Below, piece after piece: positions 7,742 to 18,447 of a stretch of 64,000 bases of DNA (positions are counted from its first letter, which is position 1; every line of letters starts with the position of its first letter). A model generated the notes under the pieces. The model was not told the DNA's origin, searched no databases, and saw only the letters and a list, made by a program, of their open reading frames with translations. A program made the position numbers and the translations under genes. The DNA is from Nevskia sp964451925. Its GTDB lineage: Bacteria; Pseudomonadota; Gammaproteobacteria; Nevskiales; Nevskiaceae. The stretch spans positions 1-64,000 of the forward strand of contig CAYVKA010000007.1 in NCBI GenBank assembly GCA_964451925.1, read 5' to 3'.

Positions 7742-8269
7742 TCACGGCCGGTCCGGCAGCTGGTATTCAAAGTCGTAGGAGTGCTTGCCGTCGGCGATGA
7801 TGATGTTCATGGTGCCGCTGAGCCCGGCCAGTTCGCCGGTGCCGCTGTCGGGCACGACGATGATATTCAGAGACGGCGCGCCGCGGGTCATGGTGGCGTT
7901 GTGTTGCAGCACGAAGCTGCCGTGGCGGCCGTTGAGCGAGCCGCTGACGCGCTCGATCGCCACATAGCCGGCGGAGCCCTTGACCGGGGAGCCCGCGCTC
8001 AGCATCTCGCCCTGGCTCAGCGCTTCGAGTTCGCCGTGGAACTGCTTGTCGATTGACATGCGTCCCAGTCCCGAGTCTGGCGCCTTGTTGTAAGTCTCCA
8101 GGGGCTTCAGGCTGACGTCGAAAGCGCCGCGCGCGTGGCTCATCATGATTGCTCCTCGTTGCGGCCTGACCGCCGCCGGGTCCGCTTCAGGGCCGGCGCT
8201 GGCGGCGGTGCCGGCCGCGGCCGCCATGATCAGCGCCAGGCCCAGAGTGTATGGCATTTTCACGCCCAT
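7742..8269 (-). CDS. DUF3224 family protein with signal peptide
   Basis: A 175-residue exported protein with a single DUF3224 domain (about residues 43-172). I recognise the family from GRMSIDKQFHGELEA, GEMLSAGSPVKGSAGYVAI and DSGTGELAGLSG. These are small beta-barrel-like proteins of unknown function. An Ala-rich N-terminal signal peptide (cleavage probably after ASA) is unusual, since most DUF3224 proteins are cytoplasmic. An internal start near MMSHARGAF would give the common leaderless form, so export is not certain. Confidence 0.8.
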   Translation of the reverse strand: MGVKMPYTLGLALIMAAAAGTAASAGPEADPAAVRPQRGAIMMSHARGAFDVSLKPLETYNKAPDSGLGRMSIDKQFHGELEALSQGEMLSAGSPVKGSAGYVAIERVSGSLNGRHGSFVLQHNATMTRGAPSLNIIVVPDSGTGELAGLSGTMNIIIADGKHSYDFEYQLPDRP

Positions 8270-8281
8270 GCTCCGCTGGCC

Positions 8282-9274
8282 CTACAGCGTGCCGAGCAGC
8301 TGCACCACGCGCTTTTCCGCCCAGCAGTCCAGCGCCCAATTCTCGATGAAACCGCAATGCCCGCCGCGCGGCGGCGCATCGTAAGCCAGCACCGAGCCGC
8401 GGGCTTGCAGCCCGGCGAAGTCGCGAAACGGGATCACCGGATCGTCCTGTGCCGTGATCAGCGCCAGCGGCGAGGCCGAGGCCATCAGCATGGCCGGAGT
8501 CAGGGTGTAGGTGGCGAGGTAGTCCTCGCTGCTGGGGAAGTCGGTGAAGTCGGCGACAAAGCGTCGCGTGGTCTCGACGAAAGACCGGATGCCGGCATAA
8601 GGGCTGAAATCGTAGCGCCCCGGCCAGGCCTGGTCCTTGGCGTTGAGGGTCTTGCGCCATTTGCCCAGGAAATAGCGGCGGAACAGCAACGGCCCGTGGT
8701 CGATCGCGTGCAGCGTGGCGCCCGGGTCGATCGCCGGCGAGATGCCGATCGACAGCCGCGGCGTCACGCCGGCGGCCGGGCCCTGCATGCCGACGCGCAA
8801 GGCGAAATTACCACCCAGCGAAAAGCCGATCACCACCAGCGGCTGTGCCGGGTCGAATTGCTGCACGGCGCGGACGGCGCCCAGCACTTCGTCCATGCGC
8901 GCCGAATGAAACGGCTCGGCGTTGAGCGCATGGGTGCCGCCGTGGTCGCGCAGGTTGAGGCGGAAGGCGTTCCAGCCCCGTGCGTAGACCTGGCAGGCCA
9001 TCGAATAGACATAGGCCGAGTCGTGATGGCCTTCCCAACCGTGGATCAGCACCACCAGGCCGCGCGGCTGCACCTCCTCGGGCTGCCGCGAGTGGTAGCC
9101 CACCAGGCGCACGCCGTCGCCGCATTCGAGCAGGTGCCGTTGCGCCACCGCATCCATGCGGCTGCCGCGCTTCAGCCATTGCCGGCGCCGGGGCCCCTTG
9201 GTGGCGAGGATCGACTGCAGCTGGGGATGGGAGACCAGCCAGGATGGATGGAAGTCGCCGATGGCCGTGCTCAT
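8282..9274 (-). CDS. yheT: YheT family alpha/beta hydrolase
   Basis: A 330-residue alpha/beta hydrolase of the YheT/ABHD1-3 family. It has FHPSWLVSHPQLQSIL at the N-terminus, the oxyanion motif LIHGWEGH, nucleophile elbow GFSLGGN, acid TAQDDPVIP and histidine in GGHCGF. Family members are carboxylesterases or lipid hydrolases; the substrate here is unknown. The ATG at 9274 overlaps the dapE stop (ATGA), so it is translationally coupled to dapE. Upstream extension of the frame is a shadow of dapE. Confidence 0.88.
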   Translation of the reverse strand: MSTAIGDFHPSWLVSHPQLQSILATKGPRRRQWLKRGSRMDAVAQRHLLECGDGVRLVGYHSRQPEEVQPRGLVVLIHGWEGHHDSAYVYSMACQVYARGWNAFRLNLRDHGGTHALNAEPFHSARMDEVLGAVRAVQQFDPAQPLVVIGFSLGGNFALRVGMQGPAAGVTPRLSIGISPAIDPGATLHAIDHGPLLFRRYFLGKWRKTLNAKDQAWPGRYDFSPYAGIRSFVETTRRFVADFTDFPSSEDYLATYTLTPAMLMASASPLALITAQDDPVIPFRDFAGLQARGSVLAYDAPPRGGHCGFIENWALDCWAEKRVVQLLGTL

Positions 9275-10404
9275 GCCAGCAGCCGCGCCAGGGTGCTTTC
9301 GTAGATGCGGCTGAGGCGGTCGAGGTCGGCCACGTTCACGTGCTCGTCGATTTTGTGGATGCTGTCGTTGATCGGGCCGATCTCCACCACCTCGGTGCCG
9401 AGCGGCGCGATGAAGCGCGCATCCGAAGTGCCGCCGCCGGTGAACGGCTCGGCCTGCAGCCCGGTGACTTCGCCGATGGCGGCCTGCGCCGCTTCGATCA
9501 GGCGGCCCTGGCGGGTCAGGAAGGGCTCGCCGGTGTGCCACCAGTCCGCCTCGTAGCGCGGCAAGTGACGGTCGAGCACGGCGTGCACGCGGGCCTTGAG
9601 GCCCTCCGCGGTGGACTCGGTGCAGTAGCGGAAATTGAAGATCACATCGGCTTCACCGGGAATCACATTGTTGGCCCCGGTGCCGCCGTGAACGTTGGAA
9701 ATCTGGAACGAGGTCGGCGGAAAATGCGCATTGCCCTGGTCCCACTCGGTCGCCACCAGCTCGGCCAGCGCTGGCGCCAAGCGGTGGATCGGGTTGTCGC
9801 CCTTGTGCGGGTAGGCGACATGGCCCTGCTTGCCGTGCACGCGCAGGTTGCAGCCGAGCGAGCCGCGCCGGCCGACGACGATGCGGTCGCCGAGGCGGGC
9901 GTTGCTGGAGGCTTCGCCGACGATGGCGTAGTCCGGGCGGATGCCGCGGCCGCGCAGCACCTCGGCCACATGCTTGGTGCCGTGCTGCGCCATGCCTTCC
10001 TCGTCGCTGGTGATGAGGAAAGCCAGGCGGCCCTGGAGCGGGCCGCGCGCCAGCAGGCGCTCGGCGGCGCAGACCATCGCTGCCAGGCCGCTCTTCATGT
10101 CGGCCGCGCCGCGGCCGTAGAGCACGCCGTCGCGGATCTGCGGCGTGAAGGGATCGCTGCCCCAGCGTTCCAGCGGGCCGGTGGGCACGACGTCGGTGTG
10201 GCCGGCCAGCACCGCCAGCGGGCCGCTTTCACCCCAGGTGGCCCACAGGTTGGTGACGCCTTCGCGGTTGAGCCATTCCAGCCCGAAGCCGAGCCGTTCC
10301 AGGTGCTCACCGATCAGCACGCAGCATCCCGCGTCGTCCGGGGTCAGCGAGCGGCGGGCGATCAGTTGCTGCGTCAGGTGCAGGGTGGGCGAGTCGGTTG
10401 GCAT
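9271..10404 (-). CDS. dapE: Succinyl-diaminopimelate desuccinylase
   Basis: A 377-residue M20 metallopeptidase-fold enzyme that hydrolyses N-succinyl-LL-2,6-diaminopimelate in lysine and peptidoglycan synthesis. Zn-binding and catalytic motifs are visible: AGHTDVVPTG, GRGAADMKSG, TSDEEG, and GGGTSDARF near the C-terminus. Length is the family norm. It pairs functionally with dapD, which lies 0.6 kb away on the same strand but separated by a DUF2721 gene on the other strand. Confidence 0.95.
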   Translation of the reverse strand: MPTDSPTLHLTQQLIARRSLTPDDAGCCVLIGEHLERLGFGLEWLNREGVTNLWATWGESGPLAVLAGHTDVVPTGPLERWGSDPFTPQIRDGVLYGRGAADMKSGLAAMVCAAERLLARGPLQGRLAFLITSDEEGMAQHGTKHVAEVLRGRGIRPDYAIVGEASSNARLGDRIVVGRRGSLGCNLRVHGKQGHVAYPHKGDNPIHRLAPALAELVATEWDQGNAHFPPTSFQISNVHGGTGANNVIPGEADVIFNFRYCTESTAEGLKARVHAVLDRHLPRYEADWWHTGEPFLTRQGRLIEAAQAAIGEVTGLQAEPFTGGGTSDARFIAPLGTEVVEIGPINDSIHKIDEHVNVADLDRLSRIYESTLARLLA

Positions 10405-10496
10405 CGATGATCGTCAGGGTTTGGCACGCGCTAGCCTAGCAAGGCATGCTTGGCCCTGCGAATGGCAGGCCGACGAGCAGCGGCGCTGGGGGAGAC

Positions 10497-11000
10497 ATGG
10501 CGGTGCCGGGTATGGAGCACATCGAATCGATTGCCGACGTGATCCGGTTGGCGGTGGCGCCGGTGTTCCTGCTGTCGGGAATTGCCGCACTGCTCAATGT
10601 CCTGACCAACCGGCTGTCGCGCATCGTCGATCGCGCCCGGCACCTGGAGCTTGAATTTCCCGCCGCGCTGCCGGCGCGCATGGAAACGCTGCGCCAAAGC
10701 CTGGGACGGTTGGCGCGGCGCGCGCGGCTGGTGAGCTGGGGCATCAGCCTGTGCACCGGCAGTGCCATTCTGATCAGCGTCGTGGTCGTGGTGCTGTTCA
10801 TCGACTCGCTCAGCGGCGTCAATTTCAGCGCCTTCATCGCCGCGCTGTTCATCGTGGCCATGGCGGCGCTGACTCTCGGCCTGATCTGCTTTCTGCGCGA
10901 AATCTCGCTGGCGACCCGGCATCTGCGTATCGGCGAACCGGAGCCGGAGCATTCGCCGGCGTCCGCGTCGGTGATTGACCCCGGGCCGGGCCGCCAATAA
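10497..11000 (+). CDS. DUF2721 family membrane protein
   Basis: A 167-residue inner-membrane protein of DUF2721. The family signature is clear: VIRLAVAPVFLLSGIAALLNVLTNRLSRIVDRAR at residues about 14-47 (first membrane segment), then two adjacent membrane helices at about 80-127. The ATG at 10497 follows GGGGGAG, a strong ribosome site; an upstream in-frame ATG at 10446 lacks one. Function is unknown. It lies between divergent dapE and convergent dapD. Confidence 0.82.
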   Translation: MAVPGMEHIESIADVIRLAVAPVFLLSGIAALLNVLTNRLSRIVDRARHLELEFPAALPARMETLRQSLGRLARRARLVSWGISLCTGSAILISVVVVVLFIDSLSGVNFSAFIAALFIVAMAALTLGLICFLREISLATRHLRIGEPEPEHSPASASVIDPGPGRQ

Positions 11001-11044
11001 CGGCGAGGCACGCCGGTCGCGGGTGCAAGCGCCCTTGAACCGGC

Positions 11045-11852
<808 letters not shown>

Positions 11853-11866
<14 letters not shown>

Positions 11867-14561
11867 TTTTCTTGGAGGAGGGCTTGGTGGGTTCGGCGTC
11901 GCTGAGCGTGCGGATCAGCACCTCGCGCAACTCGTCGAGCAGGCCGTCGTCGGTGATCGGCTGGTGCTCGCCGGTGGTGATGAAGAATACGTCCTCGGCG
12001 CGCTCGCCGATGGTGTTGACCTTGGCGGCGTCGAGCAGGATGCCGCGCTTGTGGAATATGCGGCCGATCATCGACAGCAGTCCGGGCTGGTCGGCGGTGA
12101 CCAGTTCCAGCATGGTGCGCTTGCGCGCCAGATCCTGGCTGAAGCTGACCGTTGTCGGCGTGTCGAAGTGCTTGAGGCGCTGCGGCCGGCGCCGGTTGAC
12201 GTCGATCACCGAGGTGTTCGGGTCGCCCAGCACCTTGCGCAAGCCCTCGCGGATCTCCTCGTAGCGATGCGGGTTTTCGATCGGCTTGCCGTCGCCCTCC
12301 ATCACCACGTAGGAGTCGAGCACGTAGCCGTCGGCGGTGGTGTTGATGCGCGCGTCGAGGATGTTCAGGCCCAGTCGTGCCAGCACGCCGGTGGACAGGC
12401 CGAACAGATGGTCGCGGTCGCGGGTATAGACGAACACCGTGGTGCCCTGGCTGTCGACCACGTCCACCAGCACCAGCGGCAGGCTGGAGTCGGTGGCGGC
12501 GCAGATCGCCGGCAGGTGCCAGGCCAGCTCGTACACCGAGTGGCGCAGGAAGTAGTCGCTTTCGAACCGCGCCCACACCGCCTCGGCCTGCTGCGCGTCG
12601 ATGCGCCCGCCGAGCAGCGCCAGCGCCGCACGGCGTTGCTCGGTGACGCGCTCGACCTCGGTCAGCGGATTGTCCAGGCCGCGCTGCAAGGCCCGCGTCG
12701 CGCCGTGGTACAGGTCGCGCAGCAGGCTGTCGCGCCAGGAATTCCACAGCGCCGGATTGGTCGCGCGGATGTCGGCCACGGTCAGCAGCAGCAGGTAGTC
12801 GAGGCGGCCGCGCTCGCCCACGCGCTTGGCGAAGCTGCTCACCACCTCGGCGTTGCTGATGTCCTGGCGCTGCGCGGTGAGCGACATGGTCAGGTGGTTG
12901 CGCACCAGCCAGGACACCAGGTTGGCGTCGGCGTGCGACAGGCCGTGGTCCAGGCAGAAGCGCTCGGCCAGTTCGGCGCCCTGTTCGGAATGGTCGCCGC
13001 CGCGGCCCTTGGCGATGTCGTGGTACAGGCCGGCGATGTACAGCAGCTCCGGACGCGGGATGCGCGACATCACGTCGCTGTAGAACGGCAGCTCGTCGCG
13101 GAAGCGCTCCATCGCCAGGCGGCGCAGGTTGCGCACCAGGTAGAGGGTGTGCTCGTCCACGGTCAGCGTGTGGAACAGGTCGTACTGCATGTGGCCGATG
13201 ACCAGGCCGAACTCCGGCAGGTAGCGCCCCAGCACGCCGTAGCGGTTCATGCGGCGCAGCGCGTGGGTCAGGCCGCTGCCGTGCTGGAACAGGCCGATGA
13301 ACAGTGTGCGCGCGCGCACGTCGTCGCGGTGCGCGTCAATGCGCTTGCGGTCGCGGCGGATCATGCGCAGCGTGGCGGCGCGCACGCCCTCGATCTGCGG
13401 ATGCTGCTGCATCAGCGCGAAGATCTCGATCAGCGCCGAAGGCTGCTTCTGGAACACGTCGTCGGCGCGCGCCTCGATGTAGCTGCCGCGCAGCTGGAAG
13501 CGCGAGTTGAGCGGCTGCACCGCCGCCTCCTCGCCCTTGCCCAGGATCGCCTCCTCGAACAGCTGCAGCAGCAGGTCGTTGAGGCAGGACAGCGACTTGA
13601 TGGTGCGGTAGTACAGCTGCATGAACTGCTCGACCGCCTTGTTGTGGTCGGAATCCACATAGCCGAACAGCTGCGCCACCTTGATCTGGTGGTCGAACAG
13701 CAGGCGGTCCTCATGGCGGCCGGTGATCATGTGCAGGGCGAAGCGCACCCGCCACAGGAAATCCTGGCCGGCGAACAGCTCGTCGCACTCCTGCTTGCTG
13801 AGGAAGCCGCGATTGCGCAGCTCGGTCAGCGTGATGGCGTTGAAATGGCGCTTGGCCACCCAGGCCACGGTGTGGATGTCGCGTAGGCCGCCGGGGCTTT
13901 CCTTGACGTTCGGCTCCAGCTTGTAGCCGGTATCGTCGTATTTGGCGTAGCGCTTGCGCTGCTCCTGCAGCTTGGCGCGGAAGAAAGCGTCCACCGGCCA
14001 CATCTTGTCCGGCGTCATCGCCTCCTGCAGCGCGGCGTAGAGACGGCCGTCGCCGCACAGCGGGCGCGACTCGATCAGGTTGGTGATGACGGTGATGTCC
14101 TGCGTCGCCAGTTCGGCGCACTCGGCCACGGTGCGCACACCGCTGCCCACTTCCAGGCCGATATCCCACAGGAAGGCGAAGAACTGCTCCAGCGCCGACT
14201 TGTTGCCTTCCAGCGCCTGCTCGTCGTGCAGCACCAGCAGGTCGATATCGGAGTGCGGGAGCAGCTCGCCGCGGCCGTAGCCGCCCACGGCGATCAGGCC
14301 CAGGCCGGCCGGTTGTTCCGGCAGGAACTGCAGCCAGGCCTGGTGCAGCACCTCGTCCACCAGGTGGGCGCGGGCATGCACCAGCGAGTCGGAGGCGGCG
14401 CCTTCGTGAAACAGGCTGATCAGGCGTTCACGACCCCAATCCAGCGTGCTGCGGAAGGTGGCGACCGGCTTCTGCCCTTCGCTGCGCAGCCGCGAGCGCA
14501 CCTTGCGCGCGGAAAAGACGGTGGCTGCCTCGCCCTCGTTCAGGTCGATTTCGGCTCCCAC
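11853..14561 (-). CDS. glnD: Bifunctional PII uridylyltransferase/uridylyl-removing enzyme
   Basis: A 902-residue nitrogen-status sensor that uridylylates PII (GlnB/GlnK) at low glutamine and removes UMP at high glutamine. Domains in order: nucleotidyltransferase with GGYGRGELLPHSDIDLL (about residues 93-110), GlnD-type linker, HD hydrolase with LYHDIAKGRGGDHS, and two ACT domains (from about 725 and 835) that bind glutamine. It begins with GTG. The gene lies between map and dapD, the usual gammaproteobacterial order. Confidence 0.96.
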
Positions 14562-14646
14562 TAGAGGTCTACTCCGGTCATGGCGATACGGCTGTTCACG
14601 TTCATCGGGGCGTGGGCTGGCGCTGCCGTGGCTGCTGCGGCCTTGT

Positions 14647-15438
14647 TCAATGTGGGACTTTCTCGTCGGCGCGCAAGGTGAGGATCTCGTAGCCGGTGTT
14701 GGTCACCAGCACGGTATGTTCCCACTGCGCCGACAGCGAATGGTCCTTGGTCACCACCGTCCAGCCGTCCGGCAGCAGCCGCACTTCGGCGCGGCCGGCG
14801 TTGAGCATCGGTTCGACCGTGAAAGTCATGCCCGGAACCAATTCAAGGCCCGTGCCAGGACGGCCGTAGTGCAGGATCTGCGGGTCCTCGTGGAACACCC
14901 GGCCGATGCCGTGGCCGCAGTACTCGCGCACCACGGAGAAGCCGGCGCCTTCCGCCACCTGCTGCACCGCGTAGCCGATATCGCCCAGCCGCGCGCCCGG
15001 CCGCACCTTGCGGATGCCGGCAAACATGGCCTCGCGGGTCACTTCGCTGAGCCGCCGGGCCAGCACCGACGGCTCGCCGGCCGAGAACATCTGGCTGGTG
15101 TCGCCGTGGAAGCCGTCCTTGATGACGGTGACGTCGATGTTGATGGTATCGCCGCGCTTGAGCTGCTTTTCGCCGGGGATGCCATGGCAGACGACGTGGT
15201 TCACCGAAGTGCAGACCGACTTGGGGAACGGCGGCCGGCCGCCGCCTCCGCCGTAGTTGAGCGGGGCGGGGATGCAGTGCAGTTCGTCGACGATGAAATC
15301 GTGGCACAGCCGGTTCAGCGCTTCGGTGGTGACTCCGGGCTTGACGTGCGGGGCGATCATGCTCAGCACCGAGGCCGCGGCGCGGCCCGCTTCAAGCATC
15401 AGGTGCTGTTCTTCAGGGGTTTTGATGGAAACCGACAT
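14647..15438 (-). CDS. map: Methionine aminopeptidase, type I
   Basis: A 263-residue enzyme that removes N-terminal methionine from new proteins. The five metal ligands are visible: GDTINIDVTV and FHGDTS (two Asp), CGHGIGRVFHEDP (His), TVEPML (Glu) and QWEHTV (Glu). The ATG at 15438 is preferred to a TTG at 15447. It is divergent from rpsB, a conserved arrangement. Confidence 0.96.
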   Translation of the reverse strand: MSVSIKTPEEQHLMLEAGRAAASVLSMIAPHVKPGVTTEALNRLCHDFIVDELHCIPAPLNYGGGGGRPPFPKSVCTSVNHVVCHGIPGEKQLKRGDTINIDVTVIKDGFHGDTSQMFSAGEPSVLARRLSEVTREAMFAGIRKVRPGARLGDIGYAVQQVAEGAGFSVVREYCGHGIGRVFHEDPQILHYGRPGTGLELVPGMTFTVEPMLNAGRAEVRLLPDGWTVVTKDHSLSAQWEHTVLVTNTGYEILTLRADEKVPH

Positions 15439-15557
15439 GGCCTGCAAGGGTACCTGGAAGCGGCCTCGGGGGCCTGGAGTAGACGGGAAAGCGGTTCCGG
15501 ACTGCCCGCGGGGGCGGCGCTTTTTACCGGAAACAGTAGCTTTGACAAGCTCTTTAT

Positions 15558-15731
15558 GGTATAAAGCGCGCCGCCGTAAGGCAATGATGCGGAAGCGAAT
15601 AGTCTAACCAATTCGGTCAGGCTCCCTTTCCGCAAGTCCATCCGCGCCCATCCCAGGGTGTCCGGTGTCCTCAACCCAGGAACTGGATTCCGAGTGCGCG
15701 GTTTGCAACCAACCCTTGGAGCTACAGACCA
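15558..15731 (+). promoter_or_regulatory. rpsB promoter and long leader
   Basis: TGGTATAAA at 15557-15565 is an extended -10 element; TTGACA at 15542 is too close (12 bases) to be its normal -35 partner. The transcript would have a leader of about 160 bases before rpsB. In E. coli rpsB has a similarly long leader through which ribosomal protein S2 represses its own operon; the same control here is inference, as I did not fold the RNA. Confidence 0.45.
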
Positions 15732-16532
15732 ATGTCGAGCATCACCATGCGCCAGTTGCTGGAGGCCGGCGTGCATTTCGGCCACCGCACCCGTTACTGG
15801 AACCCGAAGATGGAATCCTACATCTTCGGCTCCCGCAACAAGATCCACATCATCAACCTCGAGCACACGCTGCCGCTGCTCAAGGAAGCCTGCTCCTTCA
15901 CCGGCAAGCTCGCCGCCAACGGCGGCCGCGTCCTGTTCGTCGGCACCAAGCGCGCCGCGCGTGAGGCGGTCGAAGCCGAGGCCACCCGCGCCGGCATGCC
16001 CTATGTCAGCCAGCGCTGGCTCGGCGGCACGCTGACCAACTTCAAGACCATCAAGGGCTCGATCAAGCGCCTGACGGACATGGAGAAGAAGATCGAGGAC
16101 GGCAGCATCAACCGCCTGTCCAAGAAGGAACAGCTGCTGTTCAACCGCGAGCTGGAAAAGCTGCGCAAGTCCCTGGGCGGCATCAAGAACATGCCGAGCC
16201 TGCCGGACTGCCTGTTCGTCATCGACACCGGCTACGAGAATATCGCCGTGTCCGAGGCGCGCAAGCTCGGCATCCCGGTGGTGGCGGTGGTCGACACCAA
16301 CAACAATCCGGAAGGCATCGACGTGGTGATCCCGGGCAACGATGACGCCACCCGCGCCATCAAGGTCTACGCCCAGTGCATCGCCGACGCCATCATCGAA
16401 GGCAAGGGCAGTGTCACCGTCGGCCGTCCGGAAGAGACCGTCGAAGTGGCCGAAGAAGCCCGCTCGGCGGCGCCGAAGCCGCCGCGCCGTCCGCGCAAGC
16501 CGGGTGGCAAGGGCGACCGCGCCGAAGCCTGA
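15732..16532 (+). CDS. rpsB: 30S ribosomal protein S2
   Basis: A 266-residue S2, opening MSSITMRQLLEAGVHFGHRTRYWNP, with KMESYIFGSRNKIHIINLE and VDTNNNPEGIDVVIPGNDDA. A C-terminal tail rich in Ala, Arg, Pro and Lys (about residues 240-266) extends beyond the E. coli length. Ribosome site GGAG lies 10 bases upstream. First gene of the rpsB-tsf-pyrH-frr block. Confidence 0.97.
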   Translation: MSSITMRQLLEAGVHFGHRTRYWNPKMESYIFGSRNKIHIINLEHTLPLLKEACSFTGKLAANGGRVLFVGTKRAAREAVEAEATRAGMPYVSQRWLGGTLTNFKTIKGSIKRLTDMEKKIEDGSINRLSKKEQLLFNRELEKLRKSLGGIKNMPSLPDCLFVIDTGYENIAVSEARKLGIPVVAVVDTNNNPEGIDVVIPGNDDATRAIKVYAQCIADAIIEGKGSVTVGRPEETVEVAEEARSAAPKPPRRPRKPGGKGDRAEA

Positions 16533-16542
16533 AGCTGGCCGT

Positions 16543-16567
16543 GGCCGGGGCGCACGCCGCCCCGGCC
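16543..16567 (+). terminator. GC-rich hairpin between rpsB and tsf
   Basis: GGCCGGGGCG pairs with CGCCCCGGCC around a five-base loop. It is followed by a pyrimidine-rich stretch but no clean T run, so it is more likely an attenuator or RNA-stability hairpin than a full terminator. Confidence 0.4.
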
Positions 16568-16634
16568 GCCATTTCATCTTTCCGCCTTTTTCCGGCCTTA
16601 GCCTGAAAGGCGGGCAAACAAACGGACATCTGAC

Positions 16635-17552
16635 ATGAGCACCCCCATTACTGCGGCCCTGGTGAAGGAACTGCGTGAGCGCACCGGCGCCGGCATGAGC
16701 GACTGCAAGAAGGCGCTGGAAGCCACCAGCGGCGACATCGACTCCGCCGCCGAGAAGCTGCGCATGGACGGCGCCGCCAAGGCCGACAAGAAGGCCGGCC
16801 GCACCGCCGCCGAAGGCGTGGTCGCGCTGGCTTCCAACAGCGAGGCCGTGGCCCTGGTCGAGCTCAACTCCGAAACCGACTTCGTCGCCAAGGGCAGCGA
16901 TTTCCGCGCCCTGGCCAGTGCCGCCGCCGCGGCCGTCCTGGCGCACCGCCCGGCCAGCCTGGAGGCGCTGCTGGCCCTCAAGGACGGCGACAAGACGCTC
17001 GACGAGAAGCGCCGCGAAATGGTCGCCAAGATCGGCGAAAACATCACCATCCGCCGTTTCGAGCTCGTCCCCTCCGCTGGCGGCCCGCTGGCCACCTACA
17101 TCCACCCGGGCGACAAGATCGCGGTGGTGGTGGCGCTCAAGCAGGGCGAACTGGAGCTGGGCCGCGACCTGGCCATGCACGTCGCCGCCATGTCGCCGCG
17201 CCATCTCGACGCCGCTTCCGTTCCGGCCGAGACGATCGAATCCGAGCGCAAGGTGATCGAGGCCCAGGTGGCGCAGGAGCAGGAAGAAGAGGTCGCCAGC
17301 GGCAAGAAGGCCAAGCCGGCCGAGATCGTGGCCAAGATGGTCGAGGGCAAGGTGCGCAAGTTCCTGTCCGAAATCACCCTGCTGGGCCAGAACTTCGTCA
17401 AGGACCAGGAGCAGACGGTGGAAAAGCTGCTCAAGTCCAAGAATGCCGGCGTGGCCCATTTCGTGCGCCTGGCAGTGGGCGAGGGCATCGAGAAGAAGAA
17501 GACCGACTTCGCCGCCGAGGTGATGGAACAGGCCGGCCTGAAGAAGGACTAG
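16635..17552 (+). CDS. tsf: Elongation factor Ts
   Basis: A 305-residue guanine-nucleotide exchange factor for EF-Tu. N-terminal UBA-like domain TAALVKELRERTGAGMSDCKKAL, then the TDFVAK motif that contacts EF-Tu (about residues 78-83), and duplicated core domains. Slightly longer than E. coli EF-Ts because of Lys/Glu-rich stretches near residues 215-240. It follows rpsB as usual. Confidence 0.97.
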   Translation: MSTPITAALVKELRERTGAGMSDCKKALEATSGDIDSAAEKLRMDGAAKADKKAGRTAAEGVVALASNSEAVALVELNSETDFVAKGSDFRALASAAAAAVLAHRPASLEALLALKDGDKTLDEKRREMVAKIGENITIRRFELVPSAGGPLATYIHPGDKIAVVVALKQGELELGRDLAMHVAAMSPRHLDAASVPAETIESERKVIEAQVAQEQEEEVASGKKAKPAEIVAKMVEGKVRKFLSEITLLGQNFVKDQEQTVEKLLKSKNAGVAHFVRLAVGEGIEKKKTDFAAEVMEQAGLKKD

Positions 17553-17660
17553 CCGAAAGACGGCGGCGACGGCAAGTAGCCGTAATCGACGCCGTTAAGC
17601 TGCGGTTCACGCAGGATGCAGGAATCTTGCGTTAGAATTCGCCGCAAGTCGTTGTGACCC

Positions 17661-17685
17661 AAGGCCCCGGCGACGGGGCCTTGCT
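17661..17685 (+). terminator. Hairpin terminator between tsf and pyrH
   Basis: AAGGCCCCG-GCGA-CGGGGCCTT hairpin followed by GCTTT. It separates the ribosomal rpsB-tsf unit from the pyrH unit; the short T run suggests partial termination. Confidence 0.6.
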
Positions 17686-17721
17686 TTAGGTAAAGTCCCC
17701 ATTCAAGACCGGAGCCCACTC

Positions 17722-18444
17722 TTGAGCCAGCAACCCGCCTACAAGCGCATCCTCGTGAAGCTGTCCGGCGAGGCCTTGATGGGGGAGCTGGACTACGGCA
17801 TTTCGCCCGATGTGATGTCGCGCCTGGCCCTGGAGATCAAGGAAGTGATCGATCTGGGGGTGCAGGTGGCGGTGGTGGTCGGCGGCGGCAACATCTTCCG
17901 CGGCGAGGGCCTGGCCCGCGCCGGCATGGATCGCGTCACCGGCGACCAGATGGGCATGCTGGCCACGGTGATCAACGCCCTGGCGATCCAGGACGCGGTC
18001 GAGCGCATCGGCCTGTCGGCCCGGGTGCAGTCGGCCATCCGCATCAATGAGGTGTGCGAGGACTATATCCGCCGCCGCGCCATCCGCCACCTGGAGCGCA
18101 GCCGCGTGGTGGTGTTCGCCGCCGGCACCGGCAACCCGTTCTTCACCACCGACTCGGCGGCGGCGCTGCGCGCCATCGAGATCAACGCCGACCTGCTGCT
18201 GAAGGCGACCAAGGTGGATGGCGTCTACACCGCCGATCCGCACAAGGACGCGCAGGCCAAGCGCTACGACACGCTGACTTACGACGAGGCGCTGGACCGG
18301 CGCCTGGGCGTGATGGACCAGACCGCGCTGGTGCTGTGCCGGGACCACAAGATCAAGCTGCGCGTCTATGACATGTTCCGCGCCGGGGCCTTGATGCGCA
18401 TCGTCACCGGCGACACCAGCATTGGCACGCTGGTGCAAGTATGA
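17722..18444 (+). CDS. pyrH: Uridylate kinase
   Basis: A 240-residue bacterial UMP kinase of the amino-acid kinase fold. Motifs: VKLSGEALMG, VVVGGGNIFRG, GTGNPFFTTDSAAALRA and KATKVDGVYTADP. The start is TTG at 17722, supported by GGAG 7 bases upstream and by no alternative in the right place (MSQQPAYKRILV). It lies between the tsf terminator hairpin and frr. Confidence 0.96.
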   Translation: MSQQPAYKRILVKLSGEALMGELDYGISPDVMSRLALEIKEVIDLGVQVAVVVGGGNIFRGEGLARAGMDRVTGDQMGMLATVINALAIQDAVERIGLSARVQSAIRINEVCEDYIRRRAIRHLERSRVVVFAAGTGNPFFTTDSAAALRAIEINADLLLKATKVDGVYTADPHKDAQAKRYDTLTYDEALDRRLGVMDQTALVLCRDHKIKLRVYDMFRAGALMRIVTGDTSIGTLVQV

Positions 18445-18447
18445 AGA

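Noticed and set aside
15542..15547. TTGACA as the -35 of the rpsB promoter
   Set aside because: Only 12 bases from the best -10 (TATAAA at 15560), too short for sigma-70; an extended -10 explains it better.
15399..17459. 686-codon open frame antisense to rpsB and tsf
   Set aside because: Shadow of two ribosome-related genes; no start signal and no family match.
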